A stretch of 50,495 nucleotides of DNA from Nostoc flagelliforme FACHB-838 (GCF_014698065.1 NZ_JACJSI010000050.1:1-50495); one strand, 5' to 3'. Shown: positions 17,720 through 27,216, numbered from the stretch's first letter. Notes: generated by a model not told the origin, from the sequence alone. Translations and numbers: made by a program.

Positions 17720-19507
17720 ATGATTGATAAATATCCTCAGAATCTTATAGTGTCCTGCTTACCACTGAGTATGCTTCTATTACTCAGCAGCATATCTTCT
17801 AGTTCAGTGAAAGCTCAGGCTGTTGAAACTACACAATTACCAACCAGTAATTTCATCCTGTCACAACAACAACTCCCACCACCACAGGATGTCCAACCCC
17901 CCTTACCTTCGCCACGTCCCTCACCTGAGCTGCCACAGCCACTCCCGCCACCAGAAGAACTATTGCCACCCTCTGCCCCAACTCTTACACCTGAAGAACC
18001 CCTGCCTGGCAACTTTCCTCAAACTATTGTTGTTCAACGGTTTGAAGTTGTTGGTAGCACAGTCTTCAGTCCTGAACAGTTAGCCCAAGCCACTGCTGAA
18101 TTTACCAAACGACCGATCTCGTTAGCTGAGGTGTATCAAGCACGTTCTAAAATCACTGATCTATACGTCAAAAATGGTTATATTACCTCTGGTGCTTATA
18201 TTCCACCTCAAACAATCCGATCCGGTGTTCTCAAAATTCAGGTGGTCGAAGGTAGACTAGAAGGCATCCAGATAACTGGAACTCGGCGGTTGAATCCAAA
18301 TTATGTCCGCAGCCGACTAGCAATAGCAACTTCAGCGCCTCTCAATCGCCAGCGTCTACTAGAGGCATTACAACTTTTGCAACTTAATCCTTTAATTCAA
18401 AACGTGACTGCGGAACTCTCAGCCGGATCGCAAACTGGCGCGAGTCTCTTAGAAGTTCAAGTCAGCGAGGCAAAAACTTTTAGTAGCGAAATAGTTCTTG
18501 ATAATGGGCGATCACCTAGTGTTGGTAGTTTCCGACGCGGATTACGATTGAATGAAGCCAACTTACTCGGATTGGGAGATGGTCTGAGTCTAGGCTACAT
18601 TAACACTGATGGTAGCAACTCTTTTGACGCTCGTTATACATTGCCTCTTAATCCCCGCAACGGAACGCTTACTTTTAACTATGGCACTACGTCTAGTAAT
18701 GTCATTGAACCTGATTTCAAAGTTTTAGATATCGAATCGGCATCTCGCTACTACGAATTGACATTCCGCCAGCCCATAGTTCAAACTCCTACACAAGAAT
18801 TCGCCCTTGGGTTGACAGCTTCCCAACGGGAAAGTGAAGCCTCCTTTTTCAACCCGGGACTAGAGCAACGAGAACCTTTCTTGGGTGATGAAGAGGGACG
18901 CACCAGGGTATCTGCGCTGCGATTTTTTCAAGAATGGACGAGTCGTAATAGCCGTGAAGTCATCGCCCTACGCTCTCAATTCAGCTTGGGCATAGATGTG
19001 TTAAATGCCACGATTAATCAAATTCCTCCCGATAGCCGTTTTTTTGCTTGGCAAGGGCAAGCGCAGTGGGCACGCCTTTTAGCTCCTGAAACATTACTGT
19101 TGCTGCGTTTAAATACGCAACTAGCATCTAGAACACTTGTGGCTATAGAGCAAATTGGCTTAGGTGGGCAGGATAGTGTTCGAGGCTACCGTCAAGATTA
19201 TCTGTTGACAGATAATGCCACTTTTGTTTCTGCGGAAGTTCAAGTACCGATTCTGCGCTTCCCACAGATAGATAGCACTTTACAGGTTATCCCCTTTGTG
19301 GATTTTGGTGTTGGCTGGAATAGTTCTGGTACAGTAGATCCCGATCCTAATACTCTAGCTGCTGTTGGTCTGGGGTTGCGTTGGTCACAAGGCGATCGCT
19401 TCACCATTCGTCTTGACTGGGGCATTCCCTTAGTATCTGTTAACTCAAGTGACAGAACACTACAAGAAAACGGACTCTATTTTAGTTTACTCTATAATCC
19501 TTTTTAA
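17720..19507 (+). CDS. two-partner secretion outer-membrane transporter (TpsB/ShlB/FhaC family)
   Basis: The 595-aa protein has a signal peptide (residues 1-33, ending near SVKAQA) and a Pro-rich periplasmic linker (about 45-97). A POTRA domain at about 104-180 (VVQRFEVVGSTVF, VYQARSKITDLYVKNGY, VVEGRLEGI) and probably a second at 180-260 precede a 16-stranded beta-barrel. The barrel carries the family signatures GLGLRW and a final aromatic residue (LLYNPF). TpsB proteins export a large TpsA adhesin or haemagglutinin. No TpsA gene is visible in this window on either side, so the partner is encoded elsewhere. The polyproline linker is longer than in FhaC, as often seen in cyanobacteria. Confidence 0.92.
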   Translation: MIDKYPQNLIVSCLPLSMLLLLSSISSSSVKAQAVETTQLPTSNFILSQQQLPPPQDVQPPLPSPRPSPELPQPLPPPEELLPPSAPTLTPEEPLPGNFPQTIVVQRFEVVGSTVFSPEQLAQATAEFTKRPISLAEVYQARSKITDLYVKNGYITSGAYIPPQTIRSGVLKIQVVEGRLEGIQITGTRRLNPNYVRSRLAIATSAPLNRQRLLEALQLLQLNPLIQNVTAELSAGSQTGASLLEVQVSEAKTFSSEIVLDNGRSPSVGSFRRGLRLNEANLLGLGDGLSLGYINTDGSNSFDARYTLPLNPRNGTLTFNYGTTSSNVIEPDFKVLDIESASRYYELTFRQPIVQTPTQEFALGLTASQRESEASFFNPGLEQREPFLGDEEGRTRVSALRFFQEWTSRNSREVIALRSQFSLGIDVLNATINQIPPDSRFFAWQGQAQWARLLAPETLLLLRLNTQLASRTLVAIEQIGLGGQDSVRGYRQDYLLTDNATFVSAEVQVPILRFPQIDSTLQVIPFVDFGVGWNSSGTVDPDPNTLAAVGLGLRWSQGDRFTIRLDWGIPLVSVNSSDRTLQENGLYFSLLYNPF

Positions 19508-19991
19508 AATTTATAGCTAACGCTAACATCTACACGTACCTTTGGTGGTTCAAGTCTTTTGGCAATAGGTTGAATTTTGAATTCTTAATCTGGGTATCCT
19601 AAAAAAGACAAGGTTAGATGATATGGACGAAAGGACAAAGTTTATAAATTATATATGAGTGGAGGAAACAGCTAGAGATTTTATGGCAAAAACTGATTGA
19701 ACAATTAGCCAGCCATCTCATTCCAGAAGGTCAATCATGAAGAGAAGGGTTGGTATACAACCTTATATAGTGTGGTACAACATTATATCGCGTGGTGTAG
19801 GGGCACGGCACTGCCGTGCCCCTACGGGTGTACCTCACATAAGCGAGAAGCGCTATAGCAATTTTGCGATCGCAGACAAAGAGAAATTTGATTAACTAAA
19901 TTCTCCTAAAAGTGCAGCCGGAAACTCTGAACTTTAAGGAGTAATATTTTTCAGACTAAAACATAAAAATATGAAAAATTGAGGAACAGCC
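19508..19991. other. gene-free stretch with a REP palindrome and a coding remnant
   Basis: 484 bases. A short open stretch at about 19662-19740 ends in a TGA and reads as a helical C-terminus (LEILWQKLIEQLASHLIPEG). It looks like the tail of a lost gene. A REP-type palindrome lies at 19797-19825. No intact gene is present. AAGGAG at 19937 and AGGAAC before 19992 are purine-rich; the latter fits as the downstream gene's ribosome binding site. Confidence 0.5.
19797..19825. repeat. REP-type palindrome GTAGGGGCACGGCA...
   Basis: A near-perfect 29-bp palindrome (GTAGGGGCACGGCA centred on CTGCC) belongs to the same family as the elements at 40712-40737, 41469-41494 and 44297-44322, which lie around a REP-associated transposase remnant. 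Confidence 0.85.
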
Positions 19992-22628
19992 ATGCTAGGA
20001 AATGAGCGGGAAAAAATACGCCATCTGTTGGTCATTCAAGACCTGGAAGGGCGGCGAACTGTCCCTTTGCGAGAGACTACTTATTCTCTGGGGCGGCATC
20101 CCGCAAACACTATTGTTTTGGCTTCCCGCTCAGTATCAATGCAACATGCAATTTTATTGCGAGTAACTGTTCCTGAGACAGACCAATACGGTTTTCAGAT
20201 AATTGATGGCAACTACAAGGGAAAAGGAAGTACTAATGGCTTATTTGTAAATGGTAATAAATGCTATTCTCATAATCTCAGGCATGGAGATGTTATTGCT
20301 TTTGGTAGTAATAAAGCTCAGGCTAAATATTATGCTATTTCTAACATCTCAGAACAAGTATTTTCTGAATCTTTCGATGTTGAAGACTTATCTGGTTTCT
20401 TCTCAGAGCAAGCCAGTCCTGCCAATCCTTTTCAAACTTTAGCTATCGATCCCAGCTTTGAAGCCGCTAGTGAATCTGCCTTAGCTCGCCTAGCATCTTT
20501 CCCTGAACTCATCCCCAATCCAATTATTGAAATGGATTTTGGGGGAACAGTTACTTATCTCAATCCAGCCGCAGCCCTCAAGTTTCCCAAACTTCGGGAA
20601 GTTGGTATACAGCATCCTATATTAACAGGACTTTTGAGTGGAGTTAACAATGTAGAAAAAAGTTCTTTTGTGCGGGAAGTGGAAGTAGGCACAGAAGTTT
20701 TTGAACAATCCGTTCTCTACCTTCCTCAAAGTGATTTAATTAGAACTTTTATTATTAGGGATATTACAGAGCAAAAACAAGCCACAGCTGAACTGCGCCA
20801 GCGCGATCGCTTGCTACAGGCAGTTGCAGAAGCTGCCAATTACTTGCTAAGAGAAATGAATTTTGAAACTGGTATTGATCTAGCTCTAGCTGTATTAGGT
20901 GAAGCTGCACAGGCAGATCGTGCCTATCTTTTTCAGAACCATCTCCACCCTGTTACAGAGGAAATAGCAGTCAGCCTAAGGTTTGAATGGACGCGCTCTT
21001 TTATTAAATCTACCCACCACCATTGGCAAAATCTGCCTTATCAAACTTCTGGATTAGCCCGTTGGTACACTGCTCTCTCTAGCGGCAATTCAATTAGCGA
21101 ACTCACCCAAAAATTTCCCATCGCCGAACAAGAATTTCTGATTCGAGATGGCATTCAATCTCTTCTTTTAGTGCCTCTCCGCTTGGAAAATGAGTTTTGG
21201 GGGTATCTTGGCTTGGCGGACTGCACCTTTGAGCGTCATTGGTCAAAGCACGAAGAATCTACCCTTTTGACCATGGCCGCTAGTATCATTAGTACAGAGC
21301 AGCGTCAACAAGTAGAAGAAAAGATTCGCTATCAAGCCCTCCATGACGTGCTGACGGGGTTACCCAATCGCCTACTATTCAATGAACTGCTCAGTAAAAC
21401 TCTGCCCAACGCCACTCGCAATGGCGAAAGTTTAGCTGTGATCTTCCTCGACCTGGATCGCTTTAAGGTCATTAATGATACTCTAGGGCACACTCTGGGA
21501 GATCAATTGTTACAAAACGTCGCTCAAAGATTAAAAGATTCACTCCGAGGCGGAGACACCATAGCCCGCTGGGGAGGCGATGAATTCACTATTTTACTCC
21601 CGCGAGTCAATGATATTCAAGAGGTAACACAAGTAGCACAGAGAATGTTACAAGCCTTAGAGGATGCTTTTCATCTCCAGGGGCATGAACTTTATGTGAC
21701 TGCTAGCCTTGGTATTGCCTTGCTTGATCAGAACAGTCCTGATGCTGAAACCCTAATTCAGCATGCAGATGCCGCTTTATACTACGCCAAAGATAAAGGG
21801 CGGAATAACTACCAATACTACAGTGTTTCCCTGAGCGCCAAAAATCCTGAACTCCTGACTTTAGAGAAAAGCTTGCGCTATGCCTTAGAACGAGATGAAT
21901 TTACTGTGTACTATCAGCCTCGTGTGAATATTGCCACAGGAGAAATTACTGGTATGGAGGCTCTGTTGCGTTGGCAGCACCCAGAGATGGGATTAGTTGC
22001 ACCCAGTGTCTTTATTCCCCTTGCCGAAGAGAGCGGATTAATTATCCCCATTGGCGAATGGGTGCTGCAGACTGCCTGTAGCCAAAATAAAACTTGGCAA
22101 GATGCGGGATTGCAACCGATGACGATCGCTGTCAATCTTTCTCTTAAGCAGTTCCGTCAACCTAAATTGGTGGAGACTATAGCCGAAGTTTTAGCACAAA
22201 CGGGGCTGGAGGCGCACTTTTTAGAATTAGAAATTACCGAAACCACAGCGATTGAGGATTTGGATTTTACCACAACAGTGTTAGAAAATTTACAACAGAT
22301 GGGTATTCATATCTCCATTGATGACTTTGGCACAGGTCATTCCTCGCTCTCCCGCTTACAGCTTTTGCCATTACACAATCTGAAAATAGATAAGTCTTTT
22401 ATTCAAGATTTGACGCGCGATGTCAAAGTAGCTCATATTATCAAGGCTATAGTTGGCTTGGGACAAAGCTTGGGATTGAAGTTAACAGCTGAAGGGGTAG
22501 AGAATGAGGAAGAATTGGAGTTCTTGAGATCCATAAACTGTGAGGATGTACAGGGCTTTTTATTCTATCGGCCCCTTTCTGCCCAAAAAGCAACAGAAAT
22601 TCTCGAAAGTAAACAACCAACCCGCTAA
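19992..22628 (+). CDS. FHA-PAS-GAF-GGDEF-EAL cyclic-di-GMP signalling protein
   Basis: The 878-aa protein has no membrane segment. Domains in order: FHA (about 20-115; SLGRH, SxxH, STNGLFVNG) binding phosphothreonine; PAS-like (about 165-265); GAF (about 275-430); GGDEF (about 445-605); EAL (about 620-870). The cyclase motif GGDEF is intact at 528-532, with the product-inhibition RxxD (RGGD) at 519-522. The phosphodiesterase EAL motif at 656-658 is intact, with its metal and catalytic residues (NLSLKQF, EITETTA, IDDFGTG, KIDKSFI, AEGVENEEEL) present. Both activities are therefore possible, with the sensory domains probably setting the balance. An N-terminal FHA suggests input from Ser/Thr kinases. 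It follows AGGAACAGCC, a good ribosome binding site. Confidence 0.94.
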   Translation: MLGNEREKIRHLLVIQDLEGRRTVPLRETTYSLGRHPANTIVLASRSVSMQHAILLRVTVPETDQYGFQIIDGNYKGKGSTNGLFVNGNKCYSHNLRHGDVIAFGSNKAQAKYYAISNISEQVFSESFDVEDLSGFFSEQASPANPFQTLAIDPSFEAASESALARLASFPELIPNPIIEMDFGGTVTYLNPAAALKFPKLREVGIQHPILTGLLSGVNNVEKSSFVREVEVGTEVFEQSVLYLPQSDLIRTFIIRDITEQKQATAELRQRDRLLQAVAEAANYLLREMNFETGIDLALAVLGEAAQADRAYLFQNHLHPVTEEIAVSLRFEWTRSFIKSTHHHWQNLPYQTSGLARWYTALSSGNSISELTQKFPIAEQEFLIRDGIQSLLLVPLRLENEFWGYLGLADCTFERHWSKHEESTLLTMAASIISTEQRQQVEEKIRYQALHDVLTGLPNRLLFNELLSKTLPNATRNGESLAVIFLDLDRFKVINDTLGHTLGDQLLQNVAQRLKDSLRGGDTIARWGGDEFTILLPRVNDIQEVTQVAQRMLQALEDAFHLQGHELYVTASLGIALLDQNSPDAETLIQHADAALYYAKDKGRNNYQYYSVSLSAKNPELLTLEKSLRYALERDEFTVYYQPRVNIATGEITGMEALLRWQHPEMGLVAPSVFIPLAEESGLIIPIGEWVLQTACSQNKTWQDAGLQPMTIAVNLSLKQFRQPKLVETIAEVLAQTGLEAHFLELEITETTAIEDLDFTTTVLENLQQMGIHISIDDFGTGHSSLSRLQLLPLHNLKIDKSFIQDLTRDVKVAHIIKAIVGLGQSLGLKLTAEGVENEEELEFLRSINCEDVQGFLFYRPLSAQKATEILESKQPTR

Positions 22629-22658
22629 TACAAAAGATAGATATTTTCAAAAAAGAAT

Positions 22659-22687
22659 GTAGAGACGTAGCAGTGCTACGCCTCTAC
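22659..22687. repeat. short palindrome between the signalling gene and the deacylase gene
   Basis: GTAGAGACGTAGCA (22659-22672) pairs with TGCTACGCCTCTAC (22674-22687). It is the same family as 8314-8340. It lies 30 bases after the signalling gene stop, so it may double as a transcript end. Confidence 0.65.
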
Positions 22688-22796
22688 AAGGATTCTGGAT
22701 AAAGCATAAATTTCACCAGATGTCAAAGGAAAAACTGTTTGTACCAGTGAAGATACAATAACATTCAGTATCCCTGCTGCTAACCTTTTTCGTTCT

Positions 22797-23717
22797 ATGC
22801 TACCAGTCATCTATTCCGACGAATTTTTAGATCACAAGACTGGAAAATACCATCCTGAAAAACCAGAACGCTTGATAGCGATCGCAACTGCTCTAAAAGC
22901 AGCTACATTCGCAGATAAAATCACCTGGCGATCGCCTACACCAGCATCAGAACAGCCATCACTGATGTCTATGTTGGTTAAAGCTCATAGCCCAGCTTAC
23001 ATCAAAAAACTTTGGCAAATTGCTTCTAGTGGCGGTGGCCCTTTGGATGGAGATACGCCAGTTTCCCCTCGGAGTTATGATGTGGCATTATTGGCAGTCA
23101 GTGCATGGTTGGATGGAGTTGAAGCTGTGTTAAAGTCGGCTAATCCGGCCTTTGTGCTAGCGCGTCCCCCAGGACACCACGCAGAAAGTGATGCGGGGAT
23201 GGGCTTTTGCCTCTTTTCTAATGCTGCGATCGCAGCATTATTTGCCCTCGAACAACCCGGAGTTAACCGTGTGGCCATCCTAGATTGGGATGTGCATCAT
23301 GGTAATGGTACTCAGGCGATCGTTGAAACTGAAGCACGCATCGCCTACTGTTCCCTACATCAATACCCATGCTATCCGGGTACTGGAAGAGCAACAGAAC
23401 GCGGTTTTCATAAAAATGTATTAAATTTACCTGTACCCCCTGGTAGTGATATTGCAGTATATCAGCCCCTATTTGAAACAAGTGTCGTACCGTTTTTAGC
23501 TAGCTTTCAGGCAGATTTATTGATTGTAAGTGCTGGTTATGATGGCAATGCCGCAGATCCTTTGGCAAGTATCAATTTGCAGCCAGAAGACTATGCTTTA
23601 TTTACTGATTATTGTCTAGGAGTAACTCGTAAAATTATCTTTGGTTTAGAAGGTGGTTACGACTTTGAGACTCTTTCTCAATCAGTTCTAGCGACGATTG
23701 AACGTTGTTTAGTTTAA
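22797..23717 (+). CDS. histone deacetylase-family (acetoin utilisation-type) deacylase
   Basis: The 306-aa zinc hydrolase of the HDAC/AcuC/acetylpolyamine amidohydrolase superfamily removes acyl groups from lysines or polyamines. Catalytic His pair H127/H128 (RPPGHHAE), zinc ligands D165 and H167 (DWDVHHGNGT), and a third Asp in SAGYDGNAADPL are present; GLEGGYDFE supplies the catalytic Tyr. Residues K17-H19-P20-E24 (GKYHPEKPERL) match the family N-terminus. The substrate cannot be told from sequence. It is probably transcribed alone, 168 bases after the signalling gene. Confidence 0.93.
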   Translation: MLPVIYSDEFLDHKTGKYHPEKPERLIAIATALKAATFADKITWRSPTPASEQPSLMSMLVKAHSPAYIKKLWQIASSGGGPLDGDTPVSPRSYDVALLAVSAWLDGVEAVLKSANPAFVLARPPGHHAESDAGMGFCLFSNAAIAALFALEQPGVNRVAILDWDVHHGNGTQAIVETEARIAYCSLHQYPCYPGTGRATERGFHKNVLNLPVPPGSDIAVYQPLFETSVVPFLASFQADLLIVSAGYDGNAADPLASINLQPEDYALFTDYCLGVTRKIIFGLEGGYDFETLSQSVLATIERCLV

Positions 23718-23830
23718 GCTTTTTATGTATACCATTTCACGAAATACCTGATACAGATACATAGGCAAGGGCGTACATAAATTCCGATGGATAAATTTTT
23801 TACTGAACATCACCTTGATCGTTATCATTT

Positions 23831-24220
23831 TTAGTCAAGAGGATTTTTAGAAGAGAAATTTTTCTTGTTGGGTGAGTACTCAGAGCAATTTTTCGCTTCT
23901 TCAGTAAGAACGACAGAAGGGTTTACTGCACATTTAAGATAATAATTACTGGAATAAAAGCGACAATTTTTACAGGGTACTTTGTGTAAGTGGCTGATGG
24001 AAAAAATTATTTTCTCATCTAACAATGCCCGGATTTTTCGCAATATCAGAAAAAAAAATATCCAACCAACCATAAAGCCAACAGGATATAAAAATATCGC
24101 TAGATCAGGGATAGCTAATTCATGTGTTTGTGTTTGCTCATTTTTAGCTTCACTTTGGGTTACTTGATCCCAATTATTATTGGCTGCTACAGTTTTTTGC
24201 AAGATTTGATTATAATGCAT
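23831..24220 (-). CDS. small membrane protein with C-terminal Cys cluster, unknown function
   Basis: The 129-aa protein has one transmembrane helix at about 40-62 (LAIFLYPVGFMVGWIFFFLIL). The C-terminal domain contains four Cys in the pattern C-x2-C-x10-C-x13-C (CKNCRFYSSNYYLKC ... NCSEY), ending in an acidic/aromatic motif. This Cys pattern occurs in several small cyanobacterial proteins and could bind metal or form disulfides. The function is not known. It is convergent with the deacylase gene. Confidence 0.7.
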   Translation of the reverse strand: MHYNQILQKTVAANNNWDQVTQSEAKNEQTQTHELAIPDLAIFLYPVGFMVGWIFFFLILRKIRALLDEKIIFSISHLHKVPCKNCRFYSSNYYLKCAVNPSVVLTEEAKNCSEYSPNKKNFSSKNPLD

Positions 24221-24868
24221 ATCTCAGTAGATTGAATTTTAATAGTTACAAGCTTTTAATTATAGGTTTAGCAAAATAAAACTTCGGTTATATCTATCAA
24301 GAGTTTTGCTTGTTATTTATAGTTATGTACCCAAGGGAATAAATTAAATAATAGACTTATAAATAATTATTTTTATGGTAAAATGCACGTAAATCTATAA
24401 CTCAAATTTTTTTGGGCATTAAAGCTATGTCAATATTGAGTTAAATTTATTCCTAAAACTAGTAGTCTGTCAAGCCCTTTTTGATGGTTTTTAGTAAGCA
24501 GTTTAGTGCTTAGAAAATCTCTAAGAGTTGCGGCTTGCCGCAGGTTACCGCAGAGGTGCAGAGAAAACACAGAGAAGAGAAAAATACTTAACCCAAGCGT
24601 ATTGAAGCTTATTTTTCTTTGTTTTGAATGCAATTATTTTTGCATTGCTAAATCATTTAATAGAGGGTTTTTGCTAAAGATACAGATTTTTGAGTGTGTG
24701 AAGTAGCCTCATATATTGGCAGTTATTAATTCTATAATATTGAGTGTTTTTGCTCGAATTAGTTGAAAACTAAGGTAAGATATATATTTGGCTGGCATGA
24801 TTGGGCTGCAAAACAACAGTTTATGATCAGCTTACAAGCCAATAATATTGATTTTGAGGCTACAATTT
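24221..24868. other. long AT-rich region upstream of the superoxide dismutase gene
   Basis: About 650 bases without a credible gene. Fragments of dispersed repeats are present: 'AGTAGTCTGTCAAGCC' at 24462-24477, related to the ends of the insertion at 27419-27571, and 'GGTTACCGCAGAGGTGCAGAGAA' at 24543-24565. The promoter of the dismutase gene should lie in the last 150 bases; TATAAT occurs at 24732-24738, but no matching -35 is spaced correctly. Confidence 0.5.
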
Positions 24869-25654
24869 ATGATAAAATTTTGCCGAAGAAAAATAGTTTT
24901 TTTCTTCACAACAATTGTGTTGACAATTGTGCTAATTTCTCATGAACCAGTACTAGTAGCTGAGGCACAATCTTCTACACCAACACCAACGGCTGCTAGG
25001 TCGTTTCCCCCTGTAGCTTATCCTAATAGGTCACTAAGCGCTTTTCCTGCACAGCTACCACCATTACCTTATGCTTATGGAGCTTTAGGAAAAGCTATTG
25101 ATGCTGAAACAATGAAATTGCATTATGAAGCACACCATGCTAGCTATGTCAAGAACTTAAATGATGCATTGAAGCAGTATCCAAATTTGCAAAAAAGGAG
25201 TGTTGAAGCTTTACTATCGGACTTAAAAAGCGTACCTGAAAATATCCGCACAAAAGTACGTAATAACGCTGGTGGTCATCTCAACCACACGATTTTTTGG
25301 CAACTGATGAGTCCCCAAGGTGGTGGACAACCATCAGGAGCGATCGCTCAAGAAATTAACAAGACTTTTGGCAGTTTTGATGCCTTTAAACAACAGTTTA
25401 ATGCAGCAGGTGCCGCTCGTTTCGGTAGTGGCTGGGTTTGGCTAGTACGTAATCCTCAAAATCAACTCCAGATTGTCACCACAGCAAATCAAGATAACCC
25501 AATTATGGACGGTTCATATCCGATTATGGGTAATGATTTATGGGAACACGCCTATTACTTAAAATATCGCAACCGTCGGGCTGAGTATTTGAATAATTGG
25601 TGGAATGTAGTGAATTGGCCACAGGTTAACAGGCGATCGCAACAGCCTGGTTAG
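24869..25654 (+). CDS. sodA: membrane-anchored Fe/Mn-type superoxide dismutase
   Basis: The enzyme is 261 aa from ATG 24869; the frame extends seven codons further to a TTG at 24848. An N-terminal hydrophobic helix (residues 9-24) and a Pro/Thr-rich linker precede the catalytic domain, which begins near LPPLPYAYGAL. Metal ligands are H85, H140, D223 and H227 (MKLHYEAHH, GGHLNH, DLWEHAYYLKY). The layout matches the thylakoid or plasma-membrane MnSOD of Anabaena, so the enzyme probably detoxifies superoxide at the membrane surface on the lumenal or periplasmic side. Fe versus Mn use cannot be fixed by eye; the overall layout favours Mn. A strong hairpin terminator follows. Confidence 0.93.
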   Translation: MIKFCRRKIVFFFTTIVLTIVLISHEPVLVAEAQSSTPTPTAARSFPPVAYPNRSLSAFPAQLPPLPYAYGALGKAIDAETMKLHYEAHHASYVKNLNDALKQYPNLQKRSVEALLSDLKSVPENIRTKVRNNAGGHLNHTIFWQLMSPQGGGQPSGAIAQEINKTFGSFDAFKQQFNAAGAARFGSGWVWLVRNPQNQLQIVTTANQDNPIMDGSYPIMGNDLWEHAYYLKYRNRRAEYLNNWWNVVNWPQVNRRSQQPG

Positions 25655-25687
25655 CAATACTATCAAATCATTCATATAAATCTGTAT

Positions 25688-25716
25688 AAAGCTACCTCTA
25701 TAGGTAGCTTTGTCTT
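25688..25716 (+). terminator. rho-independent-type terminator of the superoxide dismutase gene
   Basis: A perfect 9-bp stem, AAAGCTACC (25688-25696) and GGTAGCTTT (25703-25711), with a 6-base loop, is followed by the short T-rich GTCTT. It begins 33 bases after the dismutase stop. Confidence 0.65.
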
Positions 25717-25731
25717 ACGTGCGTCTAAATT

Positions 25732-25883
25732 GAATGGCACTAAAATAAGTCCAAAGTCTTGTGTTGCCTCGTAAAGAGCCTCCTCTTTCTTGACAAGAGG
25801 CAGCAGCCCATTTGAAATACATTCCCAGTCTGAAGACTGGGGACGAGGTTACACAAGCCTTTCGGCTTTTATTAGTGCTATTC
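25732..25883. mobile_element. MITE-like element, short copy
   Basis: The 152-bp element has imperfect 41-bp terminal inverted repeats: GAATGGCACTAAAATAAG... at the left, and at the right the complement of a GAATAGCACTAATAAAAG... end, both reaching a CCTCGT inner edge. Inside is a hairpin (CCCAGTCTGAAGACTGGG). There is no coding capacity, so any transposase acts in trans. It ends four bases before the stop codon of the exported-protein gene. A larger copy lies on that gene's other side at 27280-27617. Confidence 0.8.
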
Positions 25884-25887
25884 GGGT

Positions 25888-27216
25888 CTAAATTCCCTTA
25901 TGTAATATAGGACTTAGTCCCACTCTACGTATTTTTAAAGACCGCTGTTTGGAACGGACTATACATATTAGAACAATTAGCAATAAAAGCGCTTTGATCA
26001 TTGATGGCTCCACTACCTTCTTGACTTCCGTAGGGGTTTTAGGAGTAACATTACACGGAATCTCAATGATCTGTGTGTGATCAGAACCATTACCGTTGGG
26101 AGTCAGATCGCATTCACCTTTGCTGTTGAGAGACAAAGGCGTAGGCGTATCTCTTGAAGAAACAGATGGTTGATCTGAAGAACTATCGCCGCTCAATAGT
26201 AAGAGCAGAATTAAACCAATACTCCCAACTACCATCATTGGCCAGAGTGGAGATGAATCAGGACTGCCTTGTAGCAAAACATCTCCTACAGAGCCAGGGA
26301 AAGTATCAAAAGCAATTGTTTCTCCATCCAACGGTACTGGATTGTCACTCAGCAAAATATCTCCAGGGATATCTTCTCCCACCAGATGATTGAATTCTTG
26401 TGGAATCGCGTTGTTAGGCCGTCCGAGTTCCCCACCATCTTCGGAGTATGGAAAAGATAGTAGTTCAAAAATCCTCTGTTGAAGTTGGTTCCGATCTCCA
26501 GAACTCAATGCATTCAAGCCTGTAGAGATTTTATCTAAATAAAAGTTCGTCATCTCTGGCGACAGACCTAGAGACTCAATTTGCTCCTTAATATTGGAAA
26601 TTTTTGAGGCTTCTTCAAACAACAATCGTCCGTATGAGAATTTCAAGTTTAGTAATCCATTACGGAGACTGACCGAGTTATTGACTCCTGAGTACGGTGC
26701 CCAGTAAAACTGCTTGGTTACAAGCCCCAAACCTTCTACTGGATTGCGACCAAAATTTTGTCCAAGAAGGTATTGAGAGCTATCCATAATTGCATGGGAT
26801 TGGTTTCTCCAAAAAGAGGCGTAAGGCACCGCAGAGAGGTTGGGGTTGTTACCATAAAACCCAGCGAAATTCTGGAAGTTTCTTTCCCCACCTGCTGCTT
26901 TTATCAGGAGATTTTGATAGTTAGTCCCACCGTTTAACTCTACTAATCGTTGGATTACCGTTCCAGTTTTATTGCAACTCAGACCAAACCCCACATTACA
27001 GCCAGGAATGACTCGCATCTGGCTTAAATTCTGGTTATTGATTTGGTACTGGAGATACTCATACTCCAGTCCTTGCTGGATACCGTAGTGCCCAATATTG
27101 AGTTGTGCAAAAGCAGACTGATATGTAGTGATTACTACTGTAATAGACGAGAATGCGATCGCCGCCAAGCGAACCGCCTTCAGTGCTGCAATTCTTTGAA
27201 CAATTGATTTAGACAA
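25888..27216 (-). CDS. exported protein of unknown function with a PEP-CTERM-like tail
   Basis: The 442-aa protein has a signal peptide (cleavage likely after AFA, about residue 37). An Asn/Gln-rich globular region at about 38-300 contains two Cys in PGCNVGFGLSCNKTG. A hydrophobic helix follows (WPMMVVGSIGLILLLLLSG, about 325-343), then a Ser/Thr/Pro-rich linker with two more Cys. The C-terminus has VEPS at 402-405, a 15-residue hydrophobic run and the basic stretch RSKQRSLKIRR. That order resembles PEP-CTERM sorting tails cut by exosortase, though the motif lacks the first Pro and an 11-residue tail follows the basic cluster. The family is not recognised. It is bracketed by two copies of one MITE-like element; the downstream copy nearly touches the stop codon. 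Confidence 0.75.
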   Translation of the reverse strand: MSKSIVQRIAALKAVRLAAIAFSSITVVITTYQSAFAQLNIGHYGIQQGLEYEYLQYQINNQNLSQMRVIPGCNVGFGLSCNKTGTVIQRLVELNGGTNYQNLLIKAAGGERNFQNFAGFYGNNPNLSAVPYASFWRNQSHAIMDSSQYLLGQNFGRNPVEGLGLVTKQFYWAPYSGVNNSVSLRNGLLNLKFSYGRLLFEEASKISNIKEQIESLGLSPEMTNFYLDKISTGLNALSSGDRNQLQQRIFELLSFPYSEDGGELGRPNNAIPQEFNHLVGEDIPGDILLSDNPVPLDGETIAFDTFPGSVGDVLLQGSPDSSPLWPMMVVGSIGLILLLLLSGDSSSDQPSVSSRDTPTPLSLNSKGECDLTPNGNGSDHTQIIEIPCNVTPKTPTEVKKVVEPSMIKALLLLIVLICIVRSKQRSLKIRRVGLSPILHKGI

